Below the pieces are notes generated by a model. The model worked only from the letters and a program-made list of their open reading frames with translations. It was not told the origin of the DNA and ran no database searches. From Ruegeria arenilitoris (GTDB taxonomy: Bacteria > Pseudomonadota > Alphaproteobacteria > Rhodobacterales > Rhodobacteraceae): a DNA stretch of 64,000 bases. Positions 8,747 to 17,978 of this stretch are shown piece after piece (position 1 is the first letter of the stretch; each line of letters opens with the position of its first letter). A program made the translations under genes and the position numbers. The DNA lies in assembly GCF_013030265.1 (NCBI RefSeq), contig NZ_WPZQ01000003.1:248001-312000 (forward strand), written 5' to 3'.

Positions 8747-11035
8747 CTAGTGTTCAACACTCATCGTGACAGATGCCTCACCGCGCAAGGCTTCAGGCCA
8801 GCGCAGGGTAACCGACCGGTTATTGATACCCTGCTGCAGGTCAACATACGGTGCTACATGGCTTACCCCGTTGAACACGTTTCTGAGCGGCCCGAGCGCA
8901 ACCACACTTTCACAACTGCGCGCCTTGCCTCCAAATGGCAGCCGGTCCAGTGAATCCACTGTCCATGCATGGGAATGAGAGTGTTGGGTATGACGCATCC
9001 GCAACGGATTGGCAGTCTTGAAACTTATACCGTGGAAGGTGTTATCTTCGAACTTGACGTTCGAATAGCGATCGCGATCGAGATTGGCAAAAGTGGTGTC
9101 GACCCGCTCGACCCGGTCGATTGATCCGCTGCTCGTTCGGAACAGATTTCCGGTCACGTTCATGCCGTAGATGGTGTGGCCTGCGCCATACGGGCGAATA
9201 ACGATAAAGCTGAACCAGTTCGCCGGTTTACTTGCGTAAAAGATGTTGTCGGTAATGCTCATGGCACTGAACGAATAGCCAGCTGTATAGCTTGGCGTGG
9301 TATCGCGTTCATTTGTCCACTGAATGAAGCAGTTATCGACATAGTTTTCAGAGATTTTCGAACTGTTATAGGCACCGATCATCACCAATCCCGGATGGCG
9401 CACGCCATTCGGAATGCTGTCCCCCTGGTGGAAATGGTTGCCCAGAACCAAATTGTTGTCCCCGCCCAGAACCGCAAAATGCTTGAACCGGTTCGCAAGA
9501 TTATGGCGCAGCTTGATGTCATTCGCATTCGCGTTCACCGCAATGGATGTGCGCTGCGGTACGTCAAAGGACTCCTCGCTCGACAAGAACTGGCAATTGT
9601 CGATCAACATACCCTGACATCCTGTCGCGATCGAGGTAATCCCCCGATCTTTGGGGCGGCTCACAAAGCAATTCGCCAACGAAAAGGTACTGCCTGACGG
9701 CGCAAGGCGGATGGCGCTGCAGCGGCCGTTACACTGGAACTCGATCTGCTCCATGCCAAGTTTCCGCAATTTGGCGAAACCACTGAAATCCAGCAAATAC
9801 TTGAAGGCGGTGAAGCCGAAATTCTGCGTACCGCTACCACTGTAGAGCCTTGCGCTCAGCGTGAGTTCTCCGGCACCCACATTCTTTGCGCTCACATAGA
9901 CCTCGCGCCCGACGCCGCTGCCGGTAACCAGCGACCCAACGGGGATGTTGGCGACATTTGCGACGTTGGTCAGGTTGTGAGGCCGGGACGGATCGTATGT
10001 TGCGACCGATGCGAAAACCTCGGTATCCCAGGCCGAACTGCTTCTGACGTCGAACTGCCCGTTGCGGATGATACGGCGGGTTGAGAACCCTCCCTGCCGG
10101 TTGGGCACAGCCGCGGCCATGTCGATCGGTTCGGTAACCGATATTTTGCGACCACCCAGATCAAGCGACTCATGATCGGTATTGTTCAGCAAGGCCTGAA
10201 ACGCCTTCTTGAACGCCAACGTCTCATCCTCGAATGCTGAGATATAGGTGGGCAGGTCAAAGTTCTTGGTCAGCAGCAACATCTTGTCATCGGGCATGGT
10301 GACCGTGCCCTCAAACTCGATCTCCGACGACATGCTGGTGTTCTGCGCCAACAGGTACGTGCCCTTGGGAACCAGAATACGACCCCCGCCCGCGGCCTGA
10401 TCCGCTGCCTCGAACGCTGCCGAATCATCGGCGACACCGTCACCAATCGCCCCGTAATCGCGGACATCGACAAACCCGATCATGTCGCGCAGGAATACGT
10501 TGGTCACATCAGTGATCTCGATGTCATCAATCCGTACCAAAGCCCCGTTTGTGCCGTCGATATCCACGCCAAAATGGCCGTACAGGGCGGAAACACCCCA
10601 AGGCATATCCACGCCCGGGCGTTTGCCGGTGCCAACGATGGCAGTGATCTCGTGCACGGTACCATAGCCCGACAGTTGCGTCGCAGGCCCCTGCTCGACC
10701 AGACCTGTTACGTGCGTATCTCCCGCACCACCGGCCCAACCGGCGATACGTACCTGAGGCAATGGGCCTGATATCGCCTTGACCCGGGCCTTTATCTGCA
10801 AATAGCAACCCGGCAACAAAGGTGTCTGCCCCATGTGGCGCACCTTCTGCGTCGCGCTGGTCTTCAGAACTTCCAGGCATCCGGCAAAATCCGCATCAGC
10901 AGGAACGAAAGCCCCTGTTCCCGATCCTGCATATGTCGGTGAACCGGGAGTGCCGTCACCGCTCGACCAGACATCCAGTCCATTGGCGAATGCAGGTGGT
11001 GTGAAGACTATACCGTCGGTGATCGCCTTGTTCAT
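8747..11035 (-). CDS. right-handed parallel beta-helix protein (pectate-lyase-superfamily type)
   Basis: A 762-residue protein. Residues 1-200 or so look like a jelly-roll or carbohydrate-binding module (WSSGDGTPGSPTYAGSG, LQIKARVKAISGPLP, VRIDDIEITDVT). Next comes the sharp entry motif of the pectate-lyase-3/GH28-related family, FVDVRDYGAIGDGVADDSAA then GGRILVPKGTYLL. The rest is a long series of N-rich turns and short strands (NCFVSRPKDRGITSIATG, LIDNCQFLSSEE, ISENYVDNCFIQW, DNIFYASKPANW) expected of a beta-helix, closed by a strand-rich C-terminal cap. Such proteins bind or cleave polysaccharide or act as tail-spike-like fibres. No signal peptide is visible, so export, if any, uses another route. 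Start 11035 has a GGGAAAGGG site; an upstream in-frame start would add 18 residues. Confidence 0.8.
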   Translation of the reverse strand: MNKAITDGIVFTPPAFANGLDVWSSGDGTPGSPTYAGSGTGAFVPADADFAGCLEVLKTSATQKVRHMGQTPLLPGCYLQIKARVKAISGPLPQVRIAGWAGGAGDTHVTGLVEQGPATQLSGYGTVHEITAIVGTGKRPGVDMPWGVSALYGHFGVDIDGTNGALVRIDDIEITDVTNVFLRDMIGFVDVRDYGAIGDGVADDSAAFEAADQAAGGGRILVPKGTYLLAQNTSMSSEIEFEGTVTMPDDKMLLLTKNFDLPTYISAFEDETLAFKKAFQALLNNTDHESLDLGGRKISVTEPIDMAAAVPNRQGGFSTRRIIRNGQFDVRSSSAWDTEVFASVATYDPSRPHNLTNVANVANIPVGSLVTGSGVGREVYVSAKNVGAGELTLSARLYSGSGTQNFGFTAFKYLLDFSGFAKLRKLGMEQIEFQCNGRCSAIRLAPSGSTFSLANCFVSRPKDRGITSIATGCQGMLIDNCQFLSSEESFDVPQRTSIAVNANANDIKLRHNLANRFKHFAVLGGDNNLVLGNHFHQGDSIPNGVRHPGLVMIGAYNSSKISENYVDNCFIQWTNERDTTPSYTAGYSFSAMSITDNIFYASKPANWFSFIVIRPYGAGHTIYGMNVTGNLFRTSSGSIDRVERVDTTFANLDRDRYSNVKFEDNTFHGISFKTANPLRMRHTQHSHSHAWTVDSLDRLPFGGKARSCESVVALGPLRNVFNGVSHVAPYVDLQQGINNRSVTLRWPEALRGEASVTMSVEH

Positions 11036-11176
11036 TGAAATCCCTTTCCCAATCATGCCACAGCCTGTCGCGCGGCACACGTCTAACACTCAGTTCGGGA
11101 CCGGCCCCAAACGCGAAAGCCTGAGTATCGGAAAGGAATTAACCGGTGGTCATATCACCGTGACGATGGTGTTGCC

Positions 11177-11578
11177 TCAGGCAGCAGGATCCGAATTGCC
11201 AAGCAACTGAACACCGTTGATCTTCCAGCCACTTTCCTGCTGCACCATCTGATAATCAAGAATGTGTACGCGCCCGTCACTATCCGTGATCATGACCTTT
11301 TGCCATAACGCTCCTGCAACCTCGCGCAGTTCCAGAAACCGTACATCTGCAGGACGCCAGACCATGGGATATCCACGCCGAACCATGACCCCGAAATTCT
11401 CGGGCGTACCAAACAGGCGCTGGATATTGGGGCTGGCAAAGGTGAAGGCGGTGCTAAAATCATCCGCCTTGAATGCCTGTATCTGTGCTGTGATGTTCGC
11501 TTCGATCTCGGCATTCTGTGCAAATGCACCCGACGCCAGACCGGCACTCAGGGATACAGCAAGCAATAAACGACGCAT
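11177..11578 (-). CDS. exported DUF4864 domain-containing protein
   Basis: A 133-residue periplasmic protein with a clean signal peptide (MRRLLLAVSLSAGLASGAFA-Q). The mature domain (IEANITAQIQAFKADDFSTAFTFASPNIQ, then MVWRPADVRFLELREV and a terminal GWKINGVQLL) matches DUF4864, a cystatin/NTF2-like small fold common in Rhodobacterales; no function is known. It follows lysS on the same strand by 48 bp. An AGGAGG ribosome site and the start codon both lie in a strong hairpin, so translation may be gated. The beta-helix gene follows downstream after about 140 bp. Confidence 0.87.
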   Translation of the reverse strand: MRRLLLAVSLSAGLASGAFAQNAEIEANITAQIQAFKADDFSTAFTFASPNIQRLFGTPENFGVMVRRGYPMVWRPADVRFLELREVAGALWQKVMITDSDGRVHILDYQMVQQESGWKINGVQLLGNSDPAA

Positions 11579-11613
11579 GGGGCCACCTCCTGACGAAAGG
11601 GTAGCCCCATGCG
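11574..11613 (-). promoter_or_regulatory. hairpin enclosing the DUF4864 start codon and ribosome site
   Basis: In the minus-strand RNA, perfect 10-bp arms CGCAUGGGGC and GCCCCAUGCG enclose a 20-nt loop. The AGGAGG ribosome site is in the loop and the AUG start codon lies in the 3' arm. It begins about 14 nt after the lysS stop. It could also act as an end-of-lysS structure, but no U tract follows. A translational gate is inferred. Confidence 0.55.
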
Positions 11614-11626
11614 GTATCAGGTCAAA

Positions 11627-13201
11627 TCAGGCCAGTTCTCCGGCCAGTGCCTTGTCGATCAGGGCAATCGTCTCGGGCACACCGTACAGAGCGATAAACC
11701 CGCCAAATCGCGGCCCCTGCGACGCGCCCAGCAGCACTTCGTAAAGCGCCGTAAACCATCCGCGCATCGGATCGAACCGCTCGCGACCAATGGAATAGAC
11801 CACCGATTGCAGCGCCTCGTCTTCGATTGGTCCGTCATAAGCCTCAAGCTCAGCTTTCAGCGCTTCCAATGCCTCACGCTCTTGCTCCGTCGGCGTGCGA
11901 TGCTTACGGGTCGGCTTGACGAAGTCGTTGAAGTAACGCACCGCAAAGCCTGCCGCCTGATCGAGGTCGGGATGGCTTTCGGCGGTGGCTTTGGGCGCAT
12001 AACGACGGATGAAGCCCCACAACGCCTCTTTGTCCTCGGCCCCGGAAACAGACGCAAGGTTCAGCAACATCGCAAAAGGCACAAGCAACGTCGAAGCCGG
12101 AACATCGCCGCCATGAATGTGCCAGACCGGGTTGTTCAACTGCGCTTTCAGATCCTGACCCGGATAGGCCCGCAGCTGCTGATGGTATTCATCATAGGCT
12201 TTCGGGATGACGTCGAAATGCATCCGCTTGGCCGTTTTGGGCTTTTGGTACATGAAGTAGGCCAGCGACTCGGTCGGCGCATAGGTCAGCCATTCGTCAA
12301 TCGACACGCCATTGCCAGACGATTTGGAAATCTTCTGACCGTTTTCGTCCAGGAACAGCTCATAAGAGAAATGTTCCGGCGCACGACCGCCCAGCGCACG
12401 ACAGATCGCGTCATAGATCTTTTCGTTGGTAGCGTGTTCCTTGCCGTACATCTCAAAATCAACGCCAAGCGCAGCCCAGCGCGCGCCAAAATCAGGCTTC
12501 CACTGCAGCTTTACGTTGCCGCCGGTGACAGGCAGCGTCCATTCCTTGCCGTCTTCATCATCGAAAGTAACCGTGTAAGTTTCTGCGCAGACCTTCTTCA
12601 TCGGGACATACAGAACCCGGCCGGTCTCGGGATGGATCGGCAGGAAGATCGAGTAAGTCTGCTGACGTTCTTCACGCAGGCTTTTCAGCATGATCGCCAT
12701 GATGTCATCATAACGTTCAACCGCACGCTTCAGGATCTCGTCGAACTGACCCGACCGATAAAAGTCGCGGGCCGAATAGAATTCGTACTCGAACCCGAAG
12801 GTATCGAGGAACCGCCGCAACATTGCATTGTTATGCTCGCCAAAGCTGGGATACTCGCCAAACGGATCGGGAACCGAGGTCAGCGGGCATTGAAGATATT
12901 CCTGCAGTTTTTCGGGGTTCGGCACGTTGCTGGGCACCTTGCGCATGCCGTCCAGATCGTCAGAGAAACAGATCAGCTTGGTCGGTATATCCGACAATGC
13001 CTCAAAGGCGCGCTTGACCATTGTGGTCCGCGCCACCTCACCGAAGGTGCCGATATGCGGCAGACCCGAGGGGCCATATCCGGTCTCGAACAATACGTAT
13101 CCCTTTTCCGGAGCACCCTTCTGATAGCGTTTGAGCAACCGGCGCGCTTCTTCAAAAGGCCAGGCCTTGGACGCAAGAGCGGTTTCACGCAATTCAGACA
13201 T
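11627..13201 (-). CDS. lysS: lysine--tRNA ligase, class I
   Basis: A class I (archaeal-type) lysyl-tRNA synthetase of 524 residues, charging tRNA-Lys; most bacteria use class II instead, while many alphaproteobacteria use this form. The Rossmann catalytic core carries the HIGH-like motif PSGLPHIGT (HIGT at 49-52) and, near residue 290, the KMSKS-like [10 protein letters not shown]. The C-terminal anticodon-binding helical domain follows. It is often labelled lysK to mark the class. The gene is flanked upstream by the LysR/dddW pair and downstream by the DUF4864 gene. Confidence 0.97.
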   Translation of the reverse strand: MSELRETALASKAWPFEEARRLLKRYQKGAPEKGYVLFETGYGPSGLPHIGTFGEVARTTMVKRAFEALSDIPTKLICFSDDLDGMRKVPSNVPNPEKLQEYLQCPLTSVPDPFGEYPSFGEHNNAMLRRFLDTFGFEYEFYSARDFYRSGQFDEILKRAVERYDDIMAIMLKSLREERQQTYSIFLPIHPETGRVLYVPMKKVCAETYTVTFDDEDGKEWTLPVTGGNVKLQWKPDFGARWAALGVDFEMYGKEHATNEKIYDAICRALGGRAPEHFSYELFLDENGQKISKSSGNGVSIDEWLTYAPTESLAYFMYQKPKTAKRMHFDVIPKAYDEYHQQLRAYPGQDLKAQLNNPVWHIHGGDVPASTLLVPFAMLLNLASVSGAEDKEALWGFIRRYAPKATAESHPDLDQAAGFAVRYFNDFVKPTRKHRTPTEQEREALEALKAELEAYDGPIEDEALQSVVYSIGRERFDPMRGWFTALYEVLLGASQGPRFGGFIALYGVPETIALIDKALAGELA

Positions 13202-13311
13202 TTGATTTGGTCTCCATCGGGGGAACAGCGCCGGTTACCCCATGCAACCGGACCGACCCCTCCTATTGTGCGGATGCAGCATGAGTCAATAAACACTCGG
13301 AGAAACAGAGA

Positions 13312-14193
13312 CTATTTCTGACCGGTTTCCGCAATCCAGGTCAGAATATCACGAACATGAGGCTCTGCCGCCAGCCCATCCCGCGCCGAAAGGAAGTACC
13401 CTCGCGCCGAAACGGCTGTTGATCCCTCCAGACGGGTCATCGCACCTGTGTCCAGAAAGCTGTCCAGAACACCATCCCAGCACAAGCATACACCCTGCCC
13501 TGCCAGGGCTGCATTCACCAGCATCGCATAAGAGTTGAAATCGAGTACCCGCGCACCTTTTGGCATTTGCAGACCAGCCGACTGAAACCAGCTTGGCCAG
13601 TCATGCCACTGGCTGCGCGCCGTCTCCATGGTCAGCAGGGTCATCCGGGAAAAATCATAATCCTGACCGTTCATCCCTCGGTTCGCCAGATACAAGGGGC
13701 TCGCGGTTGGGAAAACCGCATCCCCAAGCAACCGTGTTTCTTCCTCGGCCTCCCTGTGACCAAAACGAATGACAATATCACCGGGCCGCACCGCCTCACC
13801 ATACTCTTGGCTTATGATCCGAATCGTAGTTTCAGGAAAGTCCGCCTCCAGTTCCCCCAACCGCGGGATCAGCCAAAATGCAACAAAACCCGAAGGTGCC
13901 GTAACGCTGACAACTTTACCCTGTGACGCCTGTCTGATCTGGCCGACCGCGCTTTCGATTTGACCAAACCCGCCATGTAGTGCCTTGAGTAAACTTCGCC
14001 CATGTTGTGTCATTTTAACGGGTTTTCGACTTCGATCGAACAAATGGCATCCGAGGTCTGCCTCGAGATCAGCAATTCTACGTGACACCGCAGGCTGCGA
14101 TACATTTAGTTCGCGCGCCGCTGCAGTCAGCGTTCCAAGCCGTGCGGCCGCATAAAAGGCCGTAAGCCCTGCGAAGCTTGGCAACCTGTCCAT
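13312..14193 (-). CDS. LysR-type regulator divergent from dddW
   Basis: A 293-residue LysR-family transcription factor. The winged helix-turn-helix is at residues 5-65 (GTLTAAARELNVSQPAVSRRIADLEADLG), followed by the linker helix and an effector-binding domain of GcvA-like style (VVSVTAPSGFVAFWLIPRLGELEADFP). It is transcribed away from dddW across a 92-bp region, the classical LysR layout, and Ruegeria dddW also has a neighbouring LysR gene. The likely role is to switch dddW on with DMSP or acrylate as inducer; the effector is inferred. A dyad with AT-N11-AT lies 4 bp upstream of its start, allowing autoregulation. Confidence 0.92.
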   Translation of the reverse strand: MDRLPSFAGLTAFYAAARLGTLTAAARELNVSQPAVSRRIADLEADLGCHLFDRSRKPVKMTQHGRSLLKALHGGFGQIESAVGQIRQASQGKVVSVTAPSGFVAFWLIPRLGELEADFPETTIRIISQEYGEAVRPGDIVIRFGHREAEEETRLLGDAVFPTASPLYLANRGMNGQDYDFSRMTLLTMETARSQWHDWPSWFQSAGLQMPKGARVLDFNSYAMLVNAALAGQGVCLCWDGVLDSFLDTGAMTRLEGSTAVSARGYFLSARDGLAAEPHVRDILTWIAETGQK

Positions 14194-14196
14194 CTA

Positions 14197-14215
14197 TCAT
14201 AACCTCAGCGTATGA
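14197..14215. promoter_or_regulatory. candidate LysR-regulator box in the dddW divergent region
   Basis: Perfect arms TCATA and TATGA are separated by 9 nt and contain AT-N11-AT, the LysR T-N11-A pattern. It lies just upstream of the regulator's own start, about 70 bp from dddW. The assignment is from pattern and position only. Confidence 0.5.
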
Positions 14216-14285
14216 CCTGTTTCACCTTTCCCTTATTGCCCCGACAGCAGAACGGCGTCAAATGACGATCAGAGGAGGACCCGCC

Positions 14286-14744
14286 ATGACGCAGCAACTG
14301 GACACTTTGGCCACCGATTACAGCGACACTGTGATGCTGAATCAGGCAAGCAATCTGACACATCCCCCGCTTGCAGTGGATGCCGCACAGGTGCCTCTGG
14401 CTGGCGGCACCGATCCGACATATGGCGAGGTCCGCTGGCGCACTTTGATCAACGGCACACAGGACAGCCCCCGCGACATGGTTCTAGGCGTTGCCGAGTT
14501 TGGCCCCGGCGATCGCCTGCTGCCTCACCGGCATGACCCGGCCGAGTTCTATTTTGGTCTGGATGGCAACGGCACAGTCACCATCGATGGAGTGCCGCAT
14601 GAAATGCGCCCCGGCGTAGCACTCTACGTACCTGGTGGTGCCGAACATGGCGTGGTCGCCGGTGAAGGTGGTCTTCGCTTTGCCTATGGTTTTGCCAGCC
14701 AGAGCTTTGAGGAAATCGAGTACAAATTCTCTGCAACAGCCTGA
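14286..14744 (+). CDS. dddW: DMSP lyase DddW (cupin)
   Basis: A 152-residue cupin that should cleave dimethylsulfoniopropionate to dimethyl sulfide and acrylate in the cytoplasm, using a divalent metal (Fe(II) in studied DddW). The metal ligands of the family are all in place: His81, His83 and Glu87 in LPHRHDPAEFYFG, and His121 in PGGAEHG, with Tyr89 beside them as possible base. Length and residue numbering agree with Ruegeria DddW as I recall it. The start follows a GAGGAGG site; 36 upstream in-frame codons would run into the regulator's promoter. The divergent LysR gene supports substrate induction. The alternative is another small cupin of unknown substrate, but the sequence around WRTLINGTQD also fits DddW. 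Confidence 0.88.
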   Translation: MTQQLDTLATDYSDTVMLNQASNLTHPPLAVDAAQVPLAGGTDPTYGEVRWRTLINGTQDSPRDMVLGVAEFGPGDRLLPHRHDPAEFYFGLDGNGTVTIDGVPHEMRPGVALYVPGGAEHGVVAGEGGLRFAYGFASQSFEEIEYKFSATA

Positions 14745-14756
14745 AATCGTGATGCA

Positions 14757-14777
14757 CGGGCGGGTTAATCCTGCCCG
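14757..14777 (+). terminator. weak terminator-like hairpin after dddW
   Basis: Eight pairs (one G-U) join CGGGCGGG and CCTGCCCG across a TTAAT loop, 13 bp after the dddW stop. No T run follows, so termination here is only plausible. Confidence 0.4.
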
Positions 14778-14879
14778 GCACAAAACCGTCACACCCCCTG
14801 CGTGACAAAACAAGGTGTTGAACCTGCTTCCGCCCGCTCATATCGTGCGCGATCAGAGATACCCAAGCAGGACGATCCA

Positions 14880-15302
14880 ATGACCGAGCAAGTTACCCAC
14901 CCAATGTCCCCGCAGGATTGCCTCGTGGCGATCATGGTTGCGGTCTCGGCATCGGACGAAACCATCCGCACAGCCGAGCTGGTCAAGATCGAAACTGCCG
15001 TGAACATGCTGCCGGTTTTTGCCGACTATGACATCGACCGGACACGCCGAGTATCTCAGATCGTGTTTGACCTTTTCGAACAGGAAGATGGGCTGGACGC
15101 ATTGTTTGGCCTGATCCGCGACAACCTGCCAGAGCGTTTGAACGAAACAGCTTATGCGCTGGCCTGCGATGTCGCTGCCGCTGACGGCTCTCTGGCTGAG
15201 ACCGAGCTGCGCCTGCTGGAAGAAATCCGGTATGAACTGAACATTGACCGGCTTCACGCGGCGGCAATTGAACGCGGCGCACGGGCGCGCCACACCGTCT
15301 GA
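14880..15302 (+). CDS. TerB family tellurite-resistance-like protein
   Basis: A 140-residue all-helical, acidic protein with the TerB arrangement: AIMVAVSASDETIRTAELVKIETAV, then ALACDVAAADGSLAETELRLLEEI, where the acidic repeats could bind metal. TerB-like single proteins are widespread and are not evidence for tellurite resistance by themselves; no other ter gene is nearby. The start at 14880 has an AGGA site and fits the family N terminus. It lies 135 bp after dddW and converges with the DD-carboxypeptidase gene. Confidence 0.85.
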   Translation: MTEQVTHPMSPQDCLVAIMVAVSASDETIRTAELVKIETAVNMLPVFADYDIDRTRRVSQIVFDLFEQEDGLDALFGLIRDNLPERLNETAYALACDVAAADGSLAETELRLLEEIRYELNIDRLHAAAIERGARARHTV

Positions 15303-15312
15303 TCCGGCACCG

Positions 15313-16791
15313 TCAGCTTCCGTATAAAGCACCCCAGCGCTCGATCAGCGTTTGCTGCAGCTTTCTGGACCTGCGGTTCCAGCTGCGTGCACCATCAGGT
15401 CGCTCCCGATTTTCGCGGCTAATCGTGGCGCGATGCGGGACATCTGCGGTGAAGATGGCAAAGGCCAGCTCCGCCCCCGCTGCGGTTGTGACATAGCCCC
15501 CAAGCCCCGACACAAAATTCAGGGTTCCGGTCTTGGCATCAACGGTGATCGGGTGACCCTTAATGGCGCGCCCGTTGCTGTCCTTCAGTGTAAAGGGCTT
15601 CAGCAAATGCCGCAGCGCCTTCGATTCGCGTGCTGCAACCAGTGCTGTCACCAGATCTGCCGGGTCCATGCGTGATGCATCCCCCAAACCCGAATGATCC
15701 ACCATACGGATGTTGCTGGTCCCGTAAGTCTCGGCAGCCCATCGGTTCATCTCTGCGGCAGAGTCCGCAAGGGTCTGCGGCTCAACGCCTCGCGCCTTTG
15801 TTGCTGCCAGCCCGACCATCTCGGCGGTCAGGTTGGTCGAGTACTTGAGCATACCCTTCAGAATGCTCTCCAAAGGATCACTCAGGTGGACAACCAGAAC
15901 CTCACCCTTCGGGGCCTGGCTGGTGACCTGAACCCGACCCAGTACGATCCCATTGGCCCGGGCCAGAGTTCTGAAAACATCCCCGGCATAAAGCGCGGGT
16001 TTGCGCACCGGCAACCACCGTGCGCCGCCATTACCCAACGCACCTTTGGCGACGGTCCACCGGTCCTGTCTTGCACTGGATTGATAGGTGTATATCGGCA
16101 GACTGCGGTTCTCGACCCGCATCGCAGCCATATCCACGGCCGGGGTATAGCGCGCGCTGCGGGCATCCATGGTTACGTCATAACCACCAGTCCCGCGTTT
16201 CCATTCGAAATGCACACGGTTAAAGTTCAGCGATATTCCACTGATTGACGGACTGTAACCCACATGATCCGGTTGCCCCGGATCGATACTGAACACATAG
16301 GGCAGCGCACCATCATAGACTTTGAATGAACCCTGCACCTCGGTAATGCCCGCCTCGCGCAGATTGGCGGCCATCGTGGCCAGCGCATCGGTATCCAGCA
16401 AGGGGTCGCCCCCACCAACCAGGATCAGATCGCCTTTGAGTATGCCGTTCACAATCGGGCCATCGGCCACCAGTTGGGTCTCGAATCTGTAATCCGGCCC
16501 CAGCACATCCAACGCATAAAGCGCGGTCAACGCCTTGGCGACACTGGCGGGCGGCAAACCTTCCTTGCCTCCAAATGCCTCAAGCTGCGTTCCAGTTTTG
16601 ACGTCAGCGACGGCGAACACAACCTCGCCTTTCAGCCCTGCAGCCTGAATGACCCGCTCGACACCGCTCAGCTCGGTACCACGCAGTTGTGGACGCAAAG
16701 ATCTTGCCGGGGCCTCAGCCAATCCGGCAACCGGGATCACAAGTGACCCCAATCCCCCCAGAAATAAACGGCGCGAAATACGATCAACCAT
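15313..16791 (-). CDS. dacB: D-alanyl-D-alanine carboxypeptidase/endopeptidase, PBP4 type (S13 family)
   Basis: A 492-residue periplasmic penicillin-binding protein that trims or cuts peptidoglycan cross-bridges. The N terminus is Tat-like (SRRLFLGGLGSLVIPVAGLAEA). Active-site motifs are PPASVAKA (Ser83-x-x-Lys86), YSTNLTAEMVG (SxN) and VDAKTGTLNFVSGLGG (KTG). The region between SxxK and SxN is long, as in PBP4. It heads a minus-strand group whose upstream members lie on the far side: nadD and MOSC genes are read toward it, with only 36 bp between nadD and this start, so the three may form one transcript. Confidence 0.92.
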   Translation of the reverse strand: MVDRISRRLFLGGLGSLVIPVAGLAEAPARSLRPQLRGTELSGVERVIQAAGLKGEVVFAVADVKTGTQLEAFGGKEGLPPASVAKALTALYALDVLGPDYRFETQLVADGPIVNGILKGDLILVGGGDPLLDTDALATMAANLREAGITEVQGSFKVYDGALPYVFSIDPGQPDHVGYSPSISGISLNFNRVHFEWKRGTGGYDVTMDARSARYTPAVDMAAMRVENRSLPIYTYQSSARQDRWTVAKGALGNGGARWLPVRKPALYAGDVFRTLARANGIVLGRVQVTSQAPKGEVLVVHLSDPLESILKGMLKYSTNLTAEMVGLAATKARGVEPQTLADSAAEMNRWAAETYGTSNIRMVDHSGLGDASRMDPADLVTALVAARESKALRHLLKPFTLKDSNGRAIKGHPITVDAKTGTLNFVSGLGGYVTTAAGAELAFAIFTADVPHRATISRENRERPDGARSWNRRSRKLQQTLIERWGALYGS

Positions 16792-16827
16792 GGGTCAATT
16801 TAAATCCCAGAGATCACGGGCAAACAA

Positions 16828-17478
16828 TCATTCAAATGAATTATGCTCCCATGGTCGCTCTTCAGGCAACACCCGATTGTTCCACTCACCGCGCAAACGG
16901 ATATCGGTCGAGCTGACATCAACCATCGGCACATTCACAAAACACCACGCAGGTGCCCTACTCCGACCCAGCAGATGCCGAGCCTGACCATCAATTCTGT
17001 ACTTCGCATAAATCCGCGCAGCCGGGGACATCCGGGCCGAAATACGATCTCCCGGTCGTGCCAGGACACCCACCGGAACACTGTCCATGATCAGCCGCCA
17101 ATCCTTCCATTTGTGGAACTGCGCCAGATTGTCTGCCCCCATCAGCCAGACAAAACGTACTCCGGGATACAGCCGCCTTAGTTCGATCAGCGTATCCGCC
17201 GTTGCCCGCGTCCCGGTCAGCGCCTCGATATCCGTCACCTCGACCCGAGGGTGTTGCATCAGCGACCCCGCCGCCGCCATCCGTTGCGCCAGCGGCGCTG
17301 GCCCACGTTGCTTGAGCGGGTTTCCGGGGGACACCAGCCACCACACCCGGTCCAGCCCAAAGGCTTTCATCGCCTCAAGAGTCACATGCACATGGCCCTG
17401 ATGCGGCGGATCAAAGGACCCGCCAAACAACCCAATGACCTGCCCGGGCCGCGCATATGGAATAGAGCTTCGCAACAT
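16828..17478 (-). CDS. nadD: nicotinate-nucleotide adenylyltransferase
   Basis: Catalyses nicotinate mononucleotide plus ATP to deamido-NAD, the step before NadE. The nucleotidyltransferase signature [17 protein letters not shown] is at the N terminus, the product-site [11 protein letters not shown] follows, and the C-terminal [13 protein letters not shown] carries the ISSTxIR motif. About 216 residues from the chosen ATG. A TTG that overlaps the preceding stop (17511-17514) would add 12 residues, and coupling to the MOSC gene would then be direct; the ATG fits relatives better. NadE, the next enzyme, is encoded at 33.9-35.6 kb in the same window. Confidence 0.92.
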   Translation of the reverse strand: MLRSSIPYARPGQVIGLFGGSFDPPHQGHVHVTLEAMKAFGLDRVWWLVSPGNPLKQRGPAPLAQRMAAAGSLMQHPRVEVTDIEALTGTRATADTLIELRRLYPGVRFVWLMGADNLAQFHKWKDWRLIMDSVPVGVLARPGDRISARMSPAARIYAKYRIDGQARHLLGRSRAPAWCFVNVPMVDVSSTDIRLRGEWNNRVLPEERPWEHNSFE

Positions 17479-17510
17479 CCCTTGCTGATGTTCAGAACTG
17501 CGAGGCGTTG

Positions 17511-17978
17511 TCAATCAACAGGTTGCACCGCATCGCCCAGCCGAACCCGCCCGGACTGCACCACCTCGGCACACCATCCCCCATGCCCGCGCACGGCCGA
17601 ATAGCCGCCCTTGCCCAGCGCCTCCTCCATCCGGCTGCACGGCGCACAGATCACCGTAATGCGCAGGATCGCCTCCCCCACCTGCACCTCACGCCCCTTG
17701 AGCGCGGCCAGATTGATCCCCGAAACCAGCAGATTACGCCGTAGGGTTTCCGGCGCGACTGGCCCTTGCCCCAGATAGCTGCCGATCGCCGCCAGATGTT
17801 CCTGCTGGATCAATGACACCGCCCGTTTGCCCGCCCGGCTGCGGTCGCCCTCCAGACCATCGCCAGAGATCATTGCAGACTCGACAGCCTGCAACTTTGC
17901 GCGCCGGTCAGGCCGCAGGCCGATCCACTTGACACGCCCGGGCCGCGCCCATCCGGCTATGAGGTTTTTCAGAGACAT
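17511..17978 (-). CDS. MOSC domain-containing protein
   Basis: A 155-residue protein consisting of one MOSC domain, the molybdenum-cofactor sulfurase C-terminal type. Visible are [59 protein letters not shown] and the conserved cysteine in ICAPCSRM. Stand-alone MOSC proteins are thought to handle sulfur or molybdenum cofactor, with no fixed reaction. The ATG at 17978 is preferred over an upstream start that would add a hydrophobic stretch unlike the family. Its start overlaps the end of the small membrane-protein gene by 10 bp. Confidence 0.9.
   Translation of the reverse strand: MSLKNLIAGWARPGRVKWIGLRPDRRAKLQAVESAMISGDGLEGDRSRAGKRAVSLIQQEHLAAIGSYLGQGPVAPETLRRNLLVSGINLAALKGREVQVGEAILRITVICAPCSRMEEALGKGGYSAVRGHGGWCAEVVQSGRVRLGDAVQPVD

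Noticed and set aside
11609..13321. Long forward frame (570 codons) opposite lysS
   Set aside because: It lies antisense to a certain class I LysRS, lacks any family motif and arises from GC-rich codon structure.
14880..15302. Tellurite resistance operon
   Set aside because: Only a single TerB-like protein is present; no terZADCE partners.
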